From: JACKAQ01 sp965227145
GTDB taxonomy: Bacteria > Calditrichota > Calditrichia > RBG-13-44-9 > J075
Direction of reading: 5' to 3'
Assembly (NCBI GenBank): GCA_965227145.1
Contig: OZ245730.1
Span: forward strand, 4,650,001 to 4,714,000
DNA: 64,000 nucleotides
The notes under the pieces were generated by a model that was given only the letters and a program-made list of their open reading frames with translations, did no database searches and was not told the origin of the DNA. Shown piece after piece: positions 55,651-64,000 of this stretch. Each line of letters starts with the position of its first letter. Within the stretch, counting starts at the first letter, position 1. The position numbers and the translations under genes are program-made.

Positions 55651-55715
55651 GGAGATTCCTGCCTTCGCAGGAATGACATACATTTTTGGTCATTCCTGCG
55701 AAGGCAGGAATCTCC
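55651..55715. repeat. Two dispersed repeats head to head forming a 26-bp perfect hairpin
   Basis: GGAGATTCCTGCCTTCGCAG plus GAATGA (55651-55676) is followed after 13 bases by its exact reverse complement (55690-55715). It sits in the 126-base gap between the second NRPS and the first hydrolase, inside an otherwise compact cluster. As RNA it would be a very stable stem. With no T-run on the plus strand it is not a textbook terminator, and it may attenuate or protect the transcript. Confidence 0.75.
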
Positions 55716-55742
55716 GTGATTGTTCACCAAAAATACGATTGA

Positions 55743-56531
55743 ATGAAAGAATCTTTTTACTTCGACAGCAACGGCAATTCCCTTTTGGGCGTGTATCACG
55801 CGCCGGCGTTTTCCAATGACCGGCAGCACGGCGTCGTGCTGTGTTATCCGTTCGGGCAGGAATACATCCGCACGCACCGGTTGTTCAAACAAATGGCTGC
55901 GCGATTGAGCCGAAACGGTTATCACGTGCTGCGGTTCGATTATTTCGGCACGGGCGATTCCGCCGGTGAATTGGATGACGCAACCATCAATATTTGGCAG
56001 GATAACGCACGCAACGCCATCGAAGAATTGCACGATTGCGGCGATGTGCAATCCGTTTCGCTGATCGGTCTGCGGCTCGGCGGCGCGATTGCCGCGTTGG
56101 CCGGTGCAGCCGCCGGCGATCTGCACAGCATCGTTTTGTGGGATACGGTCAACAGCGGTGAAGACTTTTGGCAAAGTCTCGAAACGCAGCACCAAAACTG
56201 GCTGATCAGCCATTTGGTGAAACTGCAATCCGCCAACGATGTGCGGGAAATTGTCGGTTTCTCCATTTCTGACGGGTTCGAAAAATCCGTGCGTCAACTC
56301 GATTTACAGGCATTGCAGCGCTCACCCGCACAACATACGCTCATTCTCGGCAACGCGGAAAATGGCGTTTCGGGATTGGAAAATCATCTGCAGAAACTCG
56401 GCTCGCAAGTGACATCGCAACACATTCCCGAACAGCAGGTGTGGCAGGAAAGCGCCAGCCTGGAAAATTTTCTGGTGCCAAACAACAGTTTGCAGGCAAT
56501 TCAGGATTGGCTGGATGAGGTGAGCGGATGA
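55743..56531 (+). CDS. Alpha/beta-hydrolase-fold protein without a nucleophile serine
   Basis: 262 residues. The hydrolase core is clear: CYPFGQEYIRTHR (34-46), HVLRFDYFGTGDSAGE (61-76) and the nucleophile elbow position. The elbow, however, is G109-L-R-L-G113 rather than GxSxG, so the Ser nucleophile is replaced by Arg. It resembles, from memory, the hydrolase-2 proteins linked to exosortase A and similar lipid or secondary-metabolite clusters. It is probably a non-catalytic partner or a noncanonical enzyme. It starts 126 bases after the NRPS and overlaps the second hydrolase by four bases, so the two are made together. Confidence 0.8.
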   Translation: MKESFYFDSNGNSLLGVYHAPAFSNDRQHGVVLCYPFGQEYIRTHRLFKQMAARLSRNGYHVLRFDYFGTGDSAGELDDATINIWQDNARNAIEELHDCGDVQSVSLIGLRLGGAIAALAGAAAGDLHSIVLWDTVNSGEDFWQSLETQHQNWLISHLVKLQSANDVREIVGFSISDGFEKSVRQLDLQALQRSPAQHTLILGNAENGVSGLENHLQKLGSQVTSQHIPEQQVWQESASLENFLVPNNSLQAIQDWLDEVSG

Positions 56532-57364
56532 AAGAAAAAGTATTCGATTTTGGCGAAAATAAATCACTCAGCGGCGTGGCAACTTTGCCGGGCGAGCGGA
56601 GCGAACGCAGCAAAACCGCTATCATTTTGCTCAATTCCGGACTGATTCACCGTGTTGGTCCGAGCCGGTTGTATGTGAAACTGGCGCGAATGGCAGCGGA
56701 AATGGGTTTTCTGGCATTCCGGCTCGATTTTTCCGGCATCGGCGACAGCGAAGTGCGCACCGACAATCTGCCTTTCGCCAAAAGCAGCGTCGCGGAAACG
56801 CAGTCCGCAATGGATTTTCTCAGCCAAAAGCTGGGCGTAACCTCGTTTATTTTAACGGGCATATGCGCCGGCGGTGATGTGGCGTTCGAAACCGCCAAAT
56901 GCGATCCGCGCGTCTGCGCGATTTTACCCATCGATTTTTTCAACATTCCGTCGAAAGGCTACCATTTGCAGCGTTACAAACAGCGCATGCTCCGCATGGA
57001 AAGCTGGAAACGCCTGCTCAGCGGCAAAAGCGATTTGTGGTCGCGGGTGAAAAAATCATCCGAACCGGAAGCGCTGCTGCAGGAACAAGTGGAGCAAACT
57101 GTTGAAATGTTCGAAAATTTTCTAGATGAAAACAGCATCGGCAGCGACACGAATACGCTGATTCGTAGCGACGTAAGCTGCTGTTTTTTATATTCTTCGG
57201 AGAGCGCTGGGTTTTACAATTTTCAAAACATGTTCAAATCGCAGATTGATGAATCGCCCAATTTCCGGATGATCTGCATTGAGGAATCCGACCACGGCTT
57301 CACGCTGGCGCGTTCGCAAACGCGGCTGCTGGCTGCCATCGGTGATTGGCTCAACCGGTTTTGA
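56528..57364 (+). CDS. Alpha/beta hydrolase with a cysteine nucleophile elbow
   Basis: 278 residues. LNSGLIHRVGPSR (35-47) and FRLDFSGIGDSE (64-75) mark the fold. The elbow is G111-I-C113-A-G115, placing Cys where Ser usually stands. A candidate catalytic His lies in IEESDHGFTL near the C-terminus. Cys-nucleophile thioesterases are known in nonribosomal peptide release, and no TE domain exists in either synthetase, so this protein is the best candidate for off-loading the product. It also resembles, from memory, hydrolase-1 of exosortase A systems, which is paired with a hydrolase-2 as here. It ends directly against the convergent SRPBCC gene, with no gap. Confidence 0.8.
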   Translation: MKEKVFDFGENKSLSGVATLPGERSERSKTAIILLNSGLIHRVGPSRLYVKLARMAAEMGFLAFRLDFSGIGDSEVRTDNLPFAKSSVAETQSAMDFLSQKLGVTSFILTGICAGGDVAFETAKCDPRVCAILPIDFFNIPSKGYHLQRYKQRMLRMESWKRLLSGKSDLWSRVKKSSEPEALLQEQVEQTVEMFENFLDENSIGSDTNTLIRSDVSCCFLYSSESAGFYNFQNMFKSQIDESPNFRMICIEESDHGFTLARSQTRLLAAIGDWLNRF

Positions 57365-57835
57365 TCAACCTTCCGACAGCAACTTCTCACCGGTTTTCAA
57401 ATAGTGATTGATGGATTTTTCCCACCAAACCATATTTTCGTTAAACACCGTTTCCAGTTCAGCATTAATAAATTTTTGCTGCGCGGCATTTAGCGCGGTG
57501 TATTGGTAGGTGATGTCGGCTGCCGTTGTGCGGGCATCAATCGCAGATAGCGCGATGCGAATGTTCACAACGCTTTCGCCGGGCGTGGTTCGCACAAACC
57601 CGATGCGGAAATTTGCCAGCGAATATTCCGTAACCACCCAAATAGTGTCATTTTCACCGTGATGCGGCGTTGCAAAAACGCAATCCTGCTCAACCACTCC
57701 CGATTCGGAATAAATCATTGAATATTGCCAGCCATCCAGCCAATCGGCTTCGCGAACCGGGCAAAGCAACGGAAAAACTTCAGCCGGTGTGCCGTTATTG
57801 GTCTGCCGGTATGTTTTCGTAACGCGATTGTTCAT
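57365..57835 (-). CDS. SRPBCC-superfamily protein
   Basis: 156 residues. The Bet v1/START-like fold is suggested by an N-terminal strand (VTKTYRQTNNGTPAEVFPLLCPVREADWLDGW), a central VVTEYSLANFRIGFVRTTPGES segment and a long C-terminal helix (FINAELETVFNENMVWWEKSINHYLK). Such proteins bind hydrophobic ligands; polyketide cyclases belong here too. It is on the opposite strand to the biosynthetic cluster and converges with it at zero distance, so it is probably not co-expressed. No ligand can be named. Confidence 0.7.
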   Translation of the reverse strand: MNNRVTKTYRQTNNGTPAEVFPLLCPVREADWLDGWQYSMIYSESGVVEQDCVFATPHHGENDTIWVVTEYSLANFRIGFVRTTPGESVVNIRIALSAIDARTTAADITYQYTALNAAQQKFINAELETVFNENMVWWEKSINHYLKTGEKLLSEG

Positions 57836-58015
57836 TGTTGAAATCCCGTTTTATTTTTGCCGCGAAAACGCCAAATGCGCAAAAGGTCAGAAAGATATTT
57901 CTTGGCGTACATCGCGTTTTTGCAGCAAATTGAAAGTTTTGAAATTCGTTTTGATTGGCGCCAATTCCCCGATAATTCAGGTCAAACTGTGGCAAAAAAG
58001 TGTGTTTGGGCAAAA

Positions 58016-58372
58016 TCAGTCGCCGCGATAAATGCAGCCGGAGGTGCAAGTTTCCGAAAAATCGATCCGGCTGAGCTCCGGCAATAGCGGTTTCAGCCGC
58101 TGCCAGATCCAGCGGGATACATTTTCGCTGGTGGGATTTTCCAATCCTTCGATATCGTTCAAACAGTAGTGATCGAGTTGCCGGCGGATCGGCTCAAACG
58201 CCGTGCGGATGTCCGCAAAATCCATGATCCAGCCAACATGTTCATCAACCGGACCATCCACATAAATGCGTACCCGGAACGAGTGCCCGTGCAGCCGGCG
58301 GCATTTGTGCCCCTCCGGCACGTTTGGCAAAAAATGGGCTGCTTCAAAGGTAAATTCGTTATAAATCTCCAA
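58016..58372 (-). CDS. queD: 6-carboxy-5,6,7,8-tetrahydropterin synthase (queuosine pathway)
   Basis: 118 residues, the normal size. Zinc ligands H13 (FEAAHF), H28 and H30 (RRLHGHSFRV) and catalytic C24 (HKCRR) are intact, with DHYCLND and NPTSENVSRWIW following. It converts dihydroneopterin triphosphate, the FolE product, into the queuosine precursor. The start is a TTG at 58372 with AGAGGA five bases upstream, an unusual but well-supported initiation. queE and queC are not in the window. The remaining gap to the GT2 gene is 37 bases. Confidence 0.94.
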   Translation of the reverse strand: MEIYNEFTFEAAHFLPNVPEGHKCRRLHGHSFRVRIYVDGPVDEHVGWIMDFADIRTAFEPIRRQLDHYCLNDIEGLENPTSENVSRWIWQRLKPLLPELSRIDFSETCTSGCIYRGD

Positions 58373-58409
58373 CGCGTCCTCTTTTGATAATTCTTTTAAA
58401 ATCAGATAC

Positions 58410-59399
58410 TTAATCTACCGGAATGTCACCAATGTGCCGGCCTTTTTCCGTTTCGGTTGCCAACTGCTGATCTCTATCCAAACCGATGTGTTCGCGAATC
58501 GAGTAGCGCACATTCTCAGCCTGATGCGCAGAAATCATCTCCGCAACCAGCCCGAAACCGACAAACTGAACCCCGACAATCAGCAATAAAATGCCCAGAA
58601 AAAACAGCGGTCGCTGTTTGATCGGAATGCCCATTAATTTTTGGGCCGTGATGTATAATTCGATCAAAAAACCCGCCGAAAAGCTGGCCAACCCGACCAT
58701 CCCGAAAACATGCAGCGGCGATGTGCGAAATCGGGTGAGAAAAATAACCGTCATCAAATCGAACAATCCGTTGAAAATCCGGGCGAAGCCGTATTTGCTT
58801 TTGCCGAATTTCCGGGCGTGATGCTGCACCACAATTTCACCGACGCGGAAGCCCTGCCAGTTGGCCAGCACGGGCAAAAAACGGTGCATTTCGCCATACA
58901 CATTCAGCGAATCGATCACTTCTTTGCGATAGCCTTTCAGCCCGCAATTGAAATCGTGAATGTTAATGCCGGTGATTTTTGAGGTCACAAAATTGAAAAT
59001 TTTTGAGGGGAACGTTTTGGAAATCGGATCGTGACGCACTTTTTTCCAGCCGGAAACCATGTCCACTTCTTCCAGTTTGGCCAGCAGATTTTTGATTTCC
59101 CGTGGGTCATCCTGCAAATCGGCGTCCATCGTGATGACAAATTTGCCCTTCACCAATTTGAAGCCTTCGGAAAGCGCCGGGCTTTTACCGTAATTTCGCC
59201 GGAAGCGAATCGCGCGCAGCGTGGGATAATCCGAACGCAACGATTTCAGCACTTCAAATGTGCCGTCGTTCGAGCCGTCATCGACGACAATTACTTCGTA
59301 TGTCATATTGAGACCGGTTACTGCTGCGTGAATTTGTTTCATCAATTCCGGCAGTGAATCCCGCTCGTTGTAGGCAGGCACGACAACAGATATATCCAT
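58410..59399 (-). CDS. Family 2 glycosyltransferase, polyprenyl-phosphate sugar transferase type
   Basis: 329 residues from the ATG at 59399; a TTG at 59408 is possible. The GT-A domain has VVVPAYNERDSLPELMKQI, VDDGSNDGT and the DADLQDDP metal motif, then WKKVRHDPISKTFPSKIFN and HDFNCGLKGYR. Two C-terminal membrane helices (about 225-250 and 260-290) match the GtrB/DPM-like group that loads a sugar onto undecaprenyl phosphate for envelope glycan modification. The substrate is unknown. It is upstream of queD in the same direction with a short gap. Confidence 0.9.
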   Translation of the reverse strand: MDISVVVPAYNERDSLPELMKQIHAAVTGLNMTYEVIVVDDGSNDGTFEVLKSLRSDYPTLRAIRFRRNYGKSPALSEGFKLVKGKFVITMDADLQDDPREIKNLLAKLEEVDMVSGWKKVRHDPISKTFPSKIFNFVTSKITGINIHDFNCGLKGYRKEVIDSLNVYGEMHRFLPVLANWQGFRVGEIVVQHHARKFGKSKYGFARIFNGLFDLMTVIFLTRFRTSPLHVFGMVGLASFSAGFLIELYITAQKLMGIPIKQRPLFFLGILLLIVGVQFVGFGLVAEMISAHQAENVRYSIREHIGLDRDQQLATETEKGRHIGDIPVD

Positions 59400-59489
59400 A
59401 GAAACCAATAACTTATCAAATGTTTATTTTATCAGCCGGGAAAAGCCAACCTGCCCGCTTATTTTTCCAATTGATGCCATAAATTGGCA

Positions 59490-60296
59490 TCAATTCACGT
59501 TCAGTTGCTCTACCTTGCCCGAAATTTCGATGGTGTATTCCGACGGATCCAGTGGCTTGTTCATTGCCACTTTTTTGTAAAAAATGGAGATGCGTTCCCG
59601 CTGATCCAGCATGGTAATTTGCACAATTCCGGGAATAAAAACGCCATCGACCACCCGGTAATTTTTGAAATCCTGACGCATAAATGCGCGCCCCTGGCGC
59701 AACGCTTCCACCGTTTCCAGCAATCCGCTTTCCGGATTGACAATAAACCGGTAATAAATTTCATCATCTTTCGGAGAAATCGTTTGAAAAATGCCGTGGG
59801 TGTTATCGACCATTTTAACGGAATCGACAATTTGTCCGGCAAAACCCAAAACCGTGTATTTCAGGTCTTCCAGCGTGATGTTGGTTTGCAGAAAACGGTT
59901 GAGATACGGATCGCTGAGGTTGCCCGAAGTGAAATGATTTTCGTACTGATTGTACCAGACAAAGCGGTCTTCGCCGACAAAAATTTTGCCGATATCCAAT
60001 CCCAACGGACCTTCCGCTTTCAGGAACAGCTTGTTGGGGCTTTCCCAAAGCGTTTCCAGATCCACGTTGCCGCCAAATGTTTCCGATTCCACAGTCAGCC
60101 GTGCGTCGCCGCGAAAGCTTTGCATCCGCTCAAAATTCTGACGATACTGTTGCGGCCACATTGCCAGATCCGCAACAAACACGGGCGTTCCGGCAGCCGA
60201 GGATCCACTAACACCTGCGCCATTGCGGGAACCGGCACAGCCGGCTAAAAACATCGACAGCGTAATTACAGAAAAAACAATTATTTGACGGTTCAT
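59490..60296 (-). CDS. DUF4292-like lipoprotein (LolA/LolB-fold)
   Basis: 268 residues. A lipoprotein signal with lipobox FLAGC places the lipid on C20. The mature part (YRQNFERMQSFRGDARLTVES, then LWESPNKLFLKAEGPLGLDIGKIFVGEDRFVWYNQYENHFTSG) matches the DUF4292/LolA-like fold found with outer-membrane biogenesis genes in Bacteroidota-like bacteria. It is probably involved in lipoprotein or lipid handling at the outer membrane. AAAGGAG six bases before the ATG gives a strong start. It follows the TPR gene (52-base gap), a pairing often seen for such proteins. Confidence 0.82.
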   Translation of the reverse strand: MNRQIIVFSVITLSMFLAGCAGSRNGAGVSGSSAAGTPVFVADLAMWPQQYRQNFERMQSFRGDARLTVESETFGGNVDLETLWESPNKLFLKAEGPLGLDIGKIFVGEDRFVWYNQYENHFTSGNLSDPYLNRFLQTNITLEDLKYTVLGFAGQIVDSVKMVDNTHGIFQTISPKDDEIYYRFIVNPESGLLETVEALRQGRAFMRQDFKNYRVVDGVFIPGIVQITMLDQRERISIFYKKVAMNKPLDPSEYTIEISGKVEQLNVN

Positions 60297-60348
60297 CTAT
60301 TCTCCTTTTTCAAAGGATGTGCATTGATGTTCACTGTCCGGGCGGCAA

Positions 60349-62058
60349 TTAATTTTGCAGCCATTTTTCGCGAAGTTCCGGATTATCCGGAGCAATTTCC
60401 AGCGCCTGTTGCCAGTATTGTTTGGCCAAATCGTGATTGCCGAGTTTCTCGTACACATCACCCAAATGTTCGATCACTTCCGGGTTGTCCGGCTCCATCA
60501 CCAGCGATTGCTCGATGAGTTCGCGCGCTTTTTCCAGATCACCCATTTTAAAATAAATCCAGCCGGCGGTGTCGTAATAGGCGGCGTTATCCGGCTCGTT
60601 TTGCAATGCTTTTTGGGACATTTCCAGCGCTTTTTCCAACTCGACGCCGCGGACGCTCAGCGAATAGCTGTAGTTGTTCAACAGCAACGCGTTATTGGGA
60701 AATCGCGCCAACGCGCTTTGATACAGCGAATCGAGCGGTTGATACATTTTCAGCTCATCGTAAACAATACCGAGCGATACGATGGTGTTAAAATCTTCCG
60801 GCTCCAGCCGGTGTGCTTTTTCCAGCGGAACAACCGCCTCGCTTAAGCGATTGACTTGTTGCAACGCGTTGCCATATAATGATAGCAGCGAAAATTCGTT
60901 GGGCAACGAAATGAGTCCTTCTTCCAGCAAAAGGATAACCGAATCCGGCTGTCCTTCCTGAAAATAGAGCACGCTCAAAAATTCCCATGCCCGGGCATCC
61001 CACGGCGATCGCCGGGTAATTTCTCGAAAATAACCTTTGGCGGCTTCAAAATTTTGTTGCTGGGTCGCCAATCTGCCCAACAACATGTTCGCCTGCGATG
61101 CATGGGTTTCGGATGCCAGCAACGGCGCCATCAGCGCTTTGGCTTCGGCAAATTGTTCGCGGGCAATTTTCACTTCGCCCAAAAAAAGGCGCAGCATTGC
61201 GGATTCCGGGTGAACATCCAGCAAATCTGTCAACAATTTATCCAGCCCATCCCATCCGCGCGATTGGGCGAACAGCGTGTACATCTGATTCAGCGCCCGC
61301 TCGTTTTCGGGATCGAGCAACAGCAACTGGCGATAGGATTCAATTGCAGCGGTTGTGTCGCGGGTAAATTCCTGCGAACTGGCGTTGAGCAGCCAGGCAT
61401 CGGGATCATCCGGAAATAGCTCAACCAGTTTCGCGGACATTTCCAGCGCTTTTTCTTCCTGATGCGATTGCAAATACAGCGACCACAACTGGGTTGCCGT
61501 TTCGATTTCCCAATTGACCAGCTCCAGCTGTTTTTCACGAAGCGTAATCAGTTTGTTCAGTTCGCCCAGCGTGTTGTACAAATATGCCAGATTGCGGTAA
61601 ACGGTTTCGTCAAACGGATCCAGTTCATTGAGCAATTCGTAATAAAATGCGGCGTTCCGAAATTCTTTTAGCGTATAATGAGTTTCCGCAAGGTAGTGCA
61701 GTGTTTCTTTATCTTCGGGATTTTTGTGATACGATTTTTCGAGATATTCCAGCGCTTTTTCGTGCTGCTCGAGCCGAACATAATTCCGTCCGATCGCTTT
61801 GTGAATTTGCGCGGATGAGGTATCGTAATTGAGCGCAAGTTTGTATTCCTGAATGGCGTTGGCATAATTTTCTTCGAAATCATACAATGCGCCGGAGAGG
61901 TAGTAATTTTCCGCCATTTCCTGCGATTGACCAGTTTTCATTTTGTCTGGGTTTTCGGAAACCACAACGCTGCGGGAACCACTGCAGGAAACACCAAAAA
62001 TCAGCCACAGCAAAGCAACGCTTGCAGGCAATCGCCATTGGCGAAAAAATGTAAACAT
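60349..62058 (-). CDS. Tetratricopeptide-repeat lipoprotein
   Basis: 569 residues from the ATG at 62058, which gives a clean signal (MFTFFRQWRLPASVALLWLI) ending at FGVSC, a plausible lipobox; ATG 62073 and GTG 62082 are alternatives. The rest is nearly all TPRs: clear units start near residues 45, 78, 112, 180, 215, 380, 415, 455 and 490 (typical A-I-Q-E-Y-K-L-A-L-N-Y). It probably sits on the outer membrane as a scaffold. It is transcribed ahead of the DUF4292-like lipoprotein and divergently from pbp1A. Confidence 0.85.
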   Translation of the reverse strand: MFTFFRQWRLPASVALLWLIFGVSCSGSRSVVVSENPDKMKTGQSQEMAENYYLSGALYDFEENYANAIQEYKLALNYDTSSAQIHKAIGRNYVRLEQHEKALEYLEKSYHKNPEDKETLHYLAETHYTLKEFRNAAFYYELLNELDPFDETVYRNLAYLYNTLGELNKLITLREKQLELVNWEIETATQLWSLYLQSHQEEKALEMSAKLVELFPDDPDAWLLNASSQEFTRDTTAAIESYRQLLLLDPENERALNQMYTLFAQSRGWDGLDKLLTDLLDVHPESAMLRLFLGEVKIAREQFAEAKALMAPLLASETHASQANMLLGRLATQQQNFEAAKGYFREITRRSPWDARAWEFLSVLYFQEGQPDSVILLLEEGLISLPNEFSLLSLYGNALQQVNRLSEAVVPLEKAHRLEPEDFNTIVSLGIVYDELKMYQPLDSLYQSALARFPNNALLLNNYSYSLSVRGVELEKALEMSQKALQNEPDNAAYYDTAGWIYFKMGDLEKARELIEQSLVMEPDNPEVIEHLGDVYEKLGNHDLAKQYWQQALEIAPDNPELREKWLQN

Positions 62059-62082
62059 ATTGATAAAAACCATTGCAATCAC

Positions 62083-62255
62083 GCGTTAAATAAGCCCGGA
62101 ATATAGTTTTCAAAACGGCTACATGCCAGGTAAAAAAATGCACATCTGCTCTGCAGATTTTCCAGCAGTTGAAAATCAGCTTGATTTATCCGCATGCATC
62201 TCGTACGTTAGCTAACTTAATGATAATTTTGAGGAAAACAAAACACTGATAGCAT
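62083..62255. promoter_or_regulatory. Divergent promoter region between the TPR lipoprotein and PBP1A genes
   Basis: 173 bases must drive transcription both ways. GTTAGCTAAC at 62207-62216 is a perfect 10-base palindrome that could be an operator. GAGG lies about 22 bases before the PBP1A ATG, too far for normal use, so that start has a weak ribosome binding site. Confidence 0.35.
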
Positions 62256-64000
62256 ATGTCTGATTCATACAACACAACAGGTTTTAGCGGCGGATTATCG
62301 CCAAAAAAGATAGCCGTAATTTCGGCTGCAATCATTGCCGGTATAGCGTTTCTGGTATATTTTGTTTACCTGATTCGCGGGTTGCCGGATCTCACCGATC
62401 TGGAAAATGTGAACCCCGCGCAAGCCACCCAACTGCTCTCCGATGACGGTAAAGTGATCCACGAATTATTCACCCAAAGCCGGGTCTGGATTTCGTTCGA
62501 ACAGATTCCCGGGTCTGTCATTCAGGCGGCAATTGCCACAGAAGATCGCGCATTTTTTGATCACTGGGGCGTCGATTTGGGGCGTGTTCCGGGTGCCATT
62601 CTCGCCAATTTGAAAAATTTCGGGATCAGCCAGGGCTTCAGCACCATCAGCATGCAGGTTGCCCGGAATTTATACGTCAAAAAAATTGGTTTCGAACGCA
62701 GTTTGGCCAGAAAACTTCGTGAAATTATAACGGCACTGCAAATTGAGCGCACCTATTCCAAACGGGAAATTATTGAAATGTATTTGAACCTTTCCTATTT
62801 CGGGAGAGGCGCATACGGCATCCAAAGTGCCGCAAAAAAATATTTCAGTAAAGATGCCTCCGAGCTGACCGTCGAGGAAGCTGCATTTTTGGTCGGCAGT
62901 TTGAAGGGACCGAATAATTATCAGCCACCCAATTTATCGCCCAATGAATTGACCGATGCCGCAGCAGTTACAACAGTAGAATTTCTCCGATCCAAACCGT
63001 CGGCGGAAGAGGATGCCTGGAAAACCAAAATGCGCCGGGCAATGCAGCGCCGCAATATTGTCATGAAAAATATGGTGATCTGCGATTATCTGGCAGAAGT
63101 CGTTTACGACAGCCTAAAAACCGATCCGGTTGCCACCGACCCGTATGAAGACCAGGGCATGATCGCCCCGTATTTCACCGAATACGTTCGGATACAGCTA
63201 AACCAGCTGCAAAAGGAACTCGGGATAAATGTGTATGAAGACGGGCTTCGGGTGTACACAACAATAAATATGACACATCAAACCGCAATGGATTCTGCTA
63301 TTGCGGAGCGAATGCCGGATATCCAAAAAATTGTTGCCCAAAACTTGCTCGGTTGGAAAAAACGGGAAAAGATACCTGATTCTGTGTTCGTAAAAAAATC
63401 GACGGTACAAATCGGTTTTGTGTCGATCAACCACAGCAACGGACATATTTTGGCGATGGTTGGCGGACGTGATTTTGAAGATTCCAAATTCAACCGCGCG
63501 ATTCAGGCGAAACGCCAGCCGGGCTCCACGTTCAAACCATTTCTGTATGCCACCGCCATCGACAACGGCTACACGCCGGTAGATAAATTGCTCAATCAAC
63601 CAGTTGTGCTGATCAATCCGGACGGCACCCGCTGGACACCGGAAAATTTCGATCGCAAAGTGGGCGGGTTAACCACCCTGCGGCAGGGATTGCGCAATTC
63701 GCTGAACCTGATCAGCTCGCGCCTGATTTTGGAAATTCAGCCGCAAAATGTGGTCGAGTACGCCCATCGGATGGGCTTAACCACCGATATTCAGCCATTT
63801 CCCAGCCTGGCGATGGGCAGTTCGGAAGTTATCCCGATGGAGCTGGTCAGCGCATTTGGCGTGTTCGCCAATAGCGGTATTCGGGTGGAGCCGGTATCAA
63901 TACTCAAAATTGAAGATCGCTACGGCAATTTGCTGTGGGAACATCAGCCCAAACGCACCGAATCGCTCAATCGTTCCACCGCATACATTATCACCAATAT
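62256..64000 (+). CDS. Class A penicillin-binding protein (PBP1A-like), truncated by the window edge
   Basis: The ATG at 62256 follows an in-frame TAG, which fixes the start; 581 codons are present and the end is missing. One N-terminal membrane helix (about 17-40, KIAVISAAIIAGIAFLVYFVY). The GT51 glycosyltransferase domain follows, with catalytic ATEDRAFFDHWGVD (E near 95), STISMQVARNL and RTYSKREIIEMYLN. The transpeptidase domain has the SxxK motif in RQPGSTFKPF (S near 423) and SLN near 481-483; the KTGT motif would be past the edge. It polymerises and cross-links peptidoglycan at the inner membrane. The GT motif reads GFSTIS where GASTIT is usual, a mild deviation. Confidence 0.94.
   Translation, partial: MSDSYNTTGFSGGLSPKKIAVISAAIIAGIAFLVYFVYLIRGLPDLTDLENVNPAQATQLLSDDGKVIHELFTQSRVWISFEQIPGSVIQAAIATEDRAFFDHWGVDLGRVPGAILANLKNFGISQGFSTISMQVARNLYVKKIGFERSLARKLREIITALQIERTYSKREIIEMYLNLSYFGRGAYGIQSAAKKYFSKDASELTVEEAAFLVGSLKGPNNYQPPNLSPNELTDAAAVTTVEFLRSKPSAEEDAWKTKMRRAMQRRNIVMKNMVICDYLAEVVYDSLKTDPVATDPYEDQGMIAPYFTEYVRIQLNQLQKELGINVYEDGLRVYTTINMTHQTAMDSAIAERMPDIQKIVAQNLLGWKKREKIPDSVFVKKSTVQIGFVSINHSNGHILAMVGGRDFEDSKFNRAIQAKRQPGSTFKPFLYATAIDNGYTPVDKLLNQPVVLINPDGTRWTPENFDRKVGGLTTLRQGLRNSLNLISSRLILEIQPQNVVEYAHRMGLTTDIQPFPSLAMGSSEVIPMELVSAFGVFANSGIRVEPVSILKIEDRYGNLLWEHQPKRTESLNRSTAYIITN

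Noticed and set aside
55743..57364. Exosortase A locus
   Set aside because: The hydrolase pair is reminiscent of one, but no exosortase, PEP-CTERM protein or polysaccharide genes are present.

Overview
The window looks like chromosomal DNA from a diderm bacterium of the Calditrichota/Ignavibacteria/KSB1 type. The signs are LpxK (lipid A synthesis), two secreted proteins ending in NYPNPFN-type C-terminal sorting domains, a gingipain-like C25 peptidase, a bacillithiol gene (bshC), and genes with poor or missing Shine-Dalgarno sequences mixed with a few perfect ones. The assignment is inferred from protein families; there is no rRNA in the window.

Layout. 1-5.8 kb: a truncated C25 peptidase and a large secreted beta-sandwich protein, both on the minus strand. 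5.8-16 kb: minus-strand housekeeping operons, folE-TPR-folP-cdaA (folate and c-di-AMP) and tilS-hpt-ftsH, then a GHMP sugar kinase. 16-21.7 kb: a plus-strand set of corrinoid methyl-transfer parts (UroD/MtaA-like methyltransferase, corrinoid protein, MetH-type activation domain, homocysteine methyltransferase) interrupted by an opposing M28 peptidase. Together these look like a methionine synthase broken into separate proteins. 21.7-23.8 kb: a DinB-like protein, two CAU-anticodon tRNAs (one initiator) with hairpin terminators, and lpxK. 23.8-36 kb: a minus-strand cluster of an AsmA protein, a RimB-like protease, a RimK-like ATP-grasp ligase, an AstE/AspA-like deacylase and a GNAT-nitrilase fusion, followed by bshC, a PEGA protein and two NAD(P)-binding proteins.

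36-42.3 kb is an accessory region. It holds a STAND ATPase fused to a Ser/Thr kinase, a membrane-anchored protein with a related ATPase module, and a two-gene DNA methyltransferase/PD-(D/E)XK nuclease pair whose genes overlap by one base. 43-57.4 kb is a compact biosynthetic cluster: a 3095-residue NRPS-PKS (A-T-sulfotransferase-KS-AT-ACP-aminotransferase-C-T), a second NRPS (docking-C-A-T), and two alpha/beta-hydrolases with abnormal nucleophile elbows. The first A domain carries the threonine specificity code and is followed directly by a sulfotransferase of the CurM/Ols type. The line is therefore set up to sulfonate the beta-hydroxyl of carrier-bound threonine before polyketide extension. 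This is the most novel system in the window. No thioesterase domain, phosphopantetheinyl transferase or transporter is encoded nearby.

57.4-64 kb returns to ordinary genes: an SRPBCC protein, queD, a GT2 glycosyltransferase, a DUF4292-like lipoprotein, a TPR protein and a truncated PBP1A. A short palindromic repeat (GGAGATTCCTGC...GCAGGAATGAC) occurs six times between genes. Two of the copies form a 26-bp perfect hairpin inside the biosynthetic cluster.
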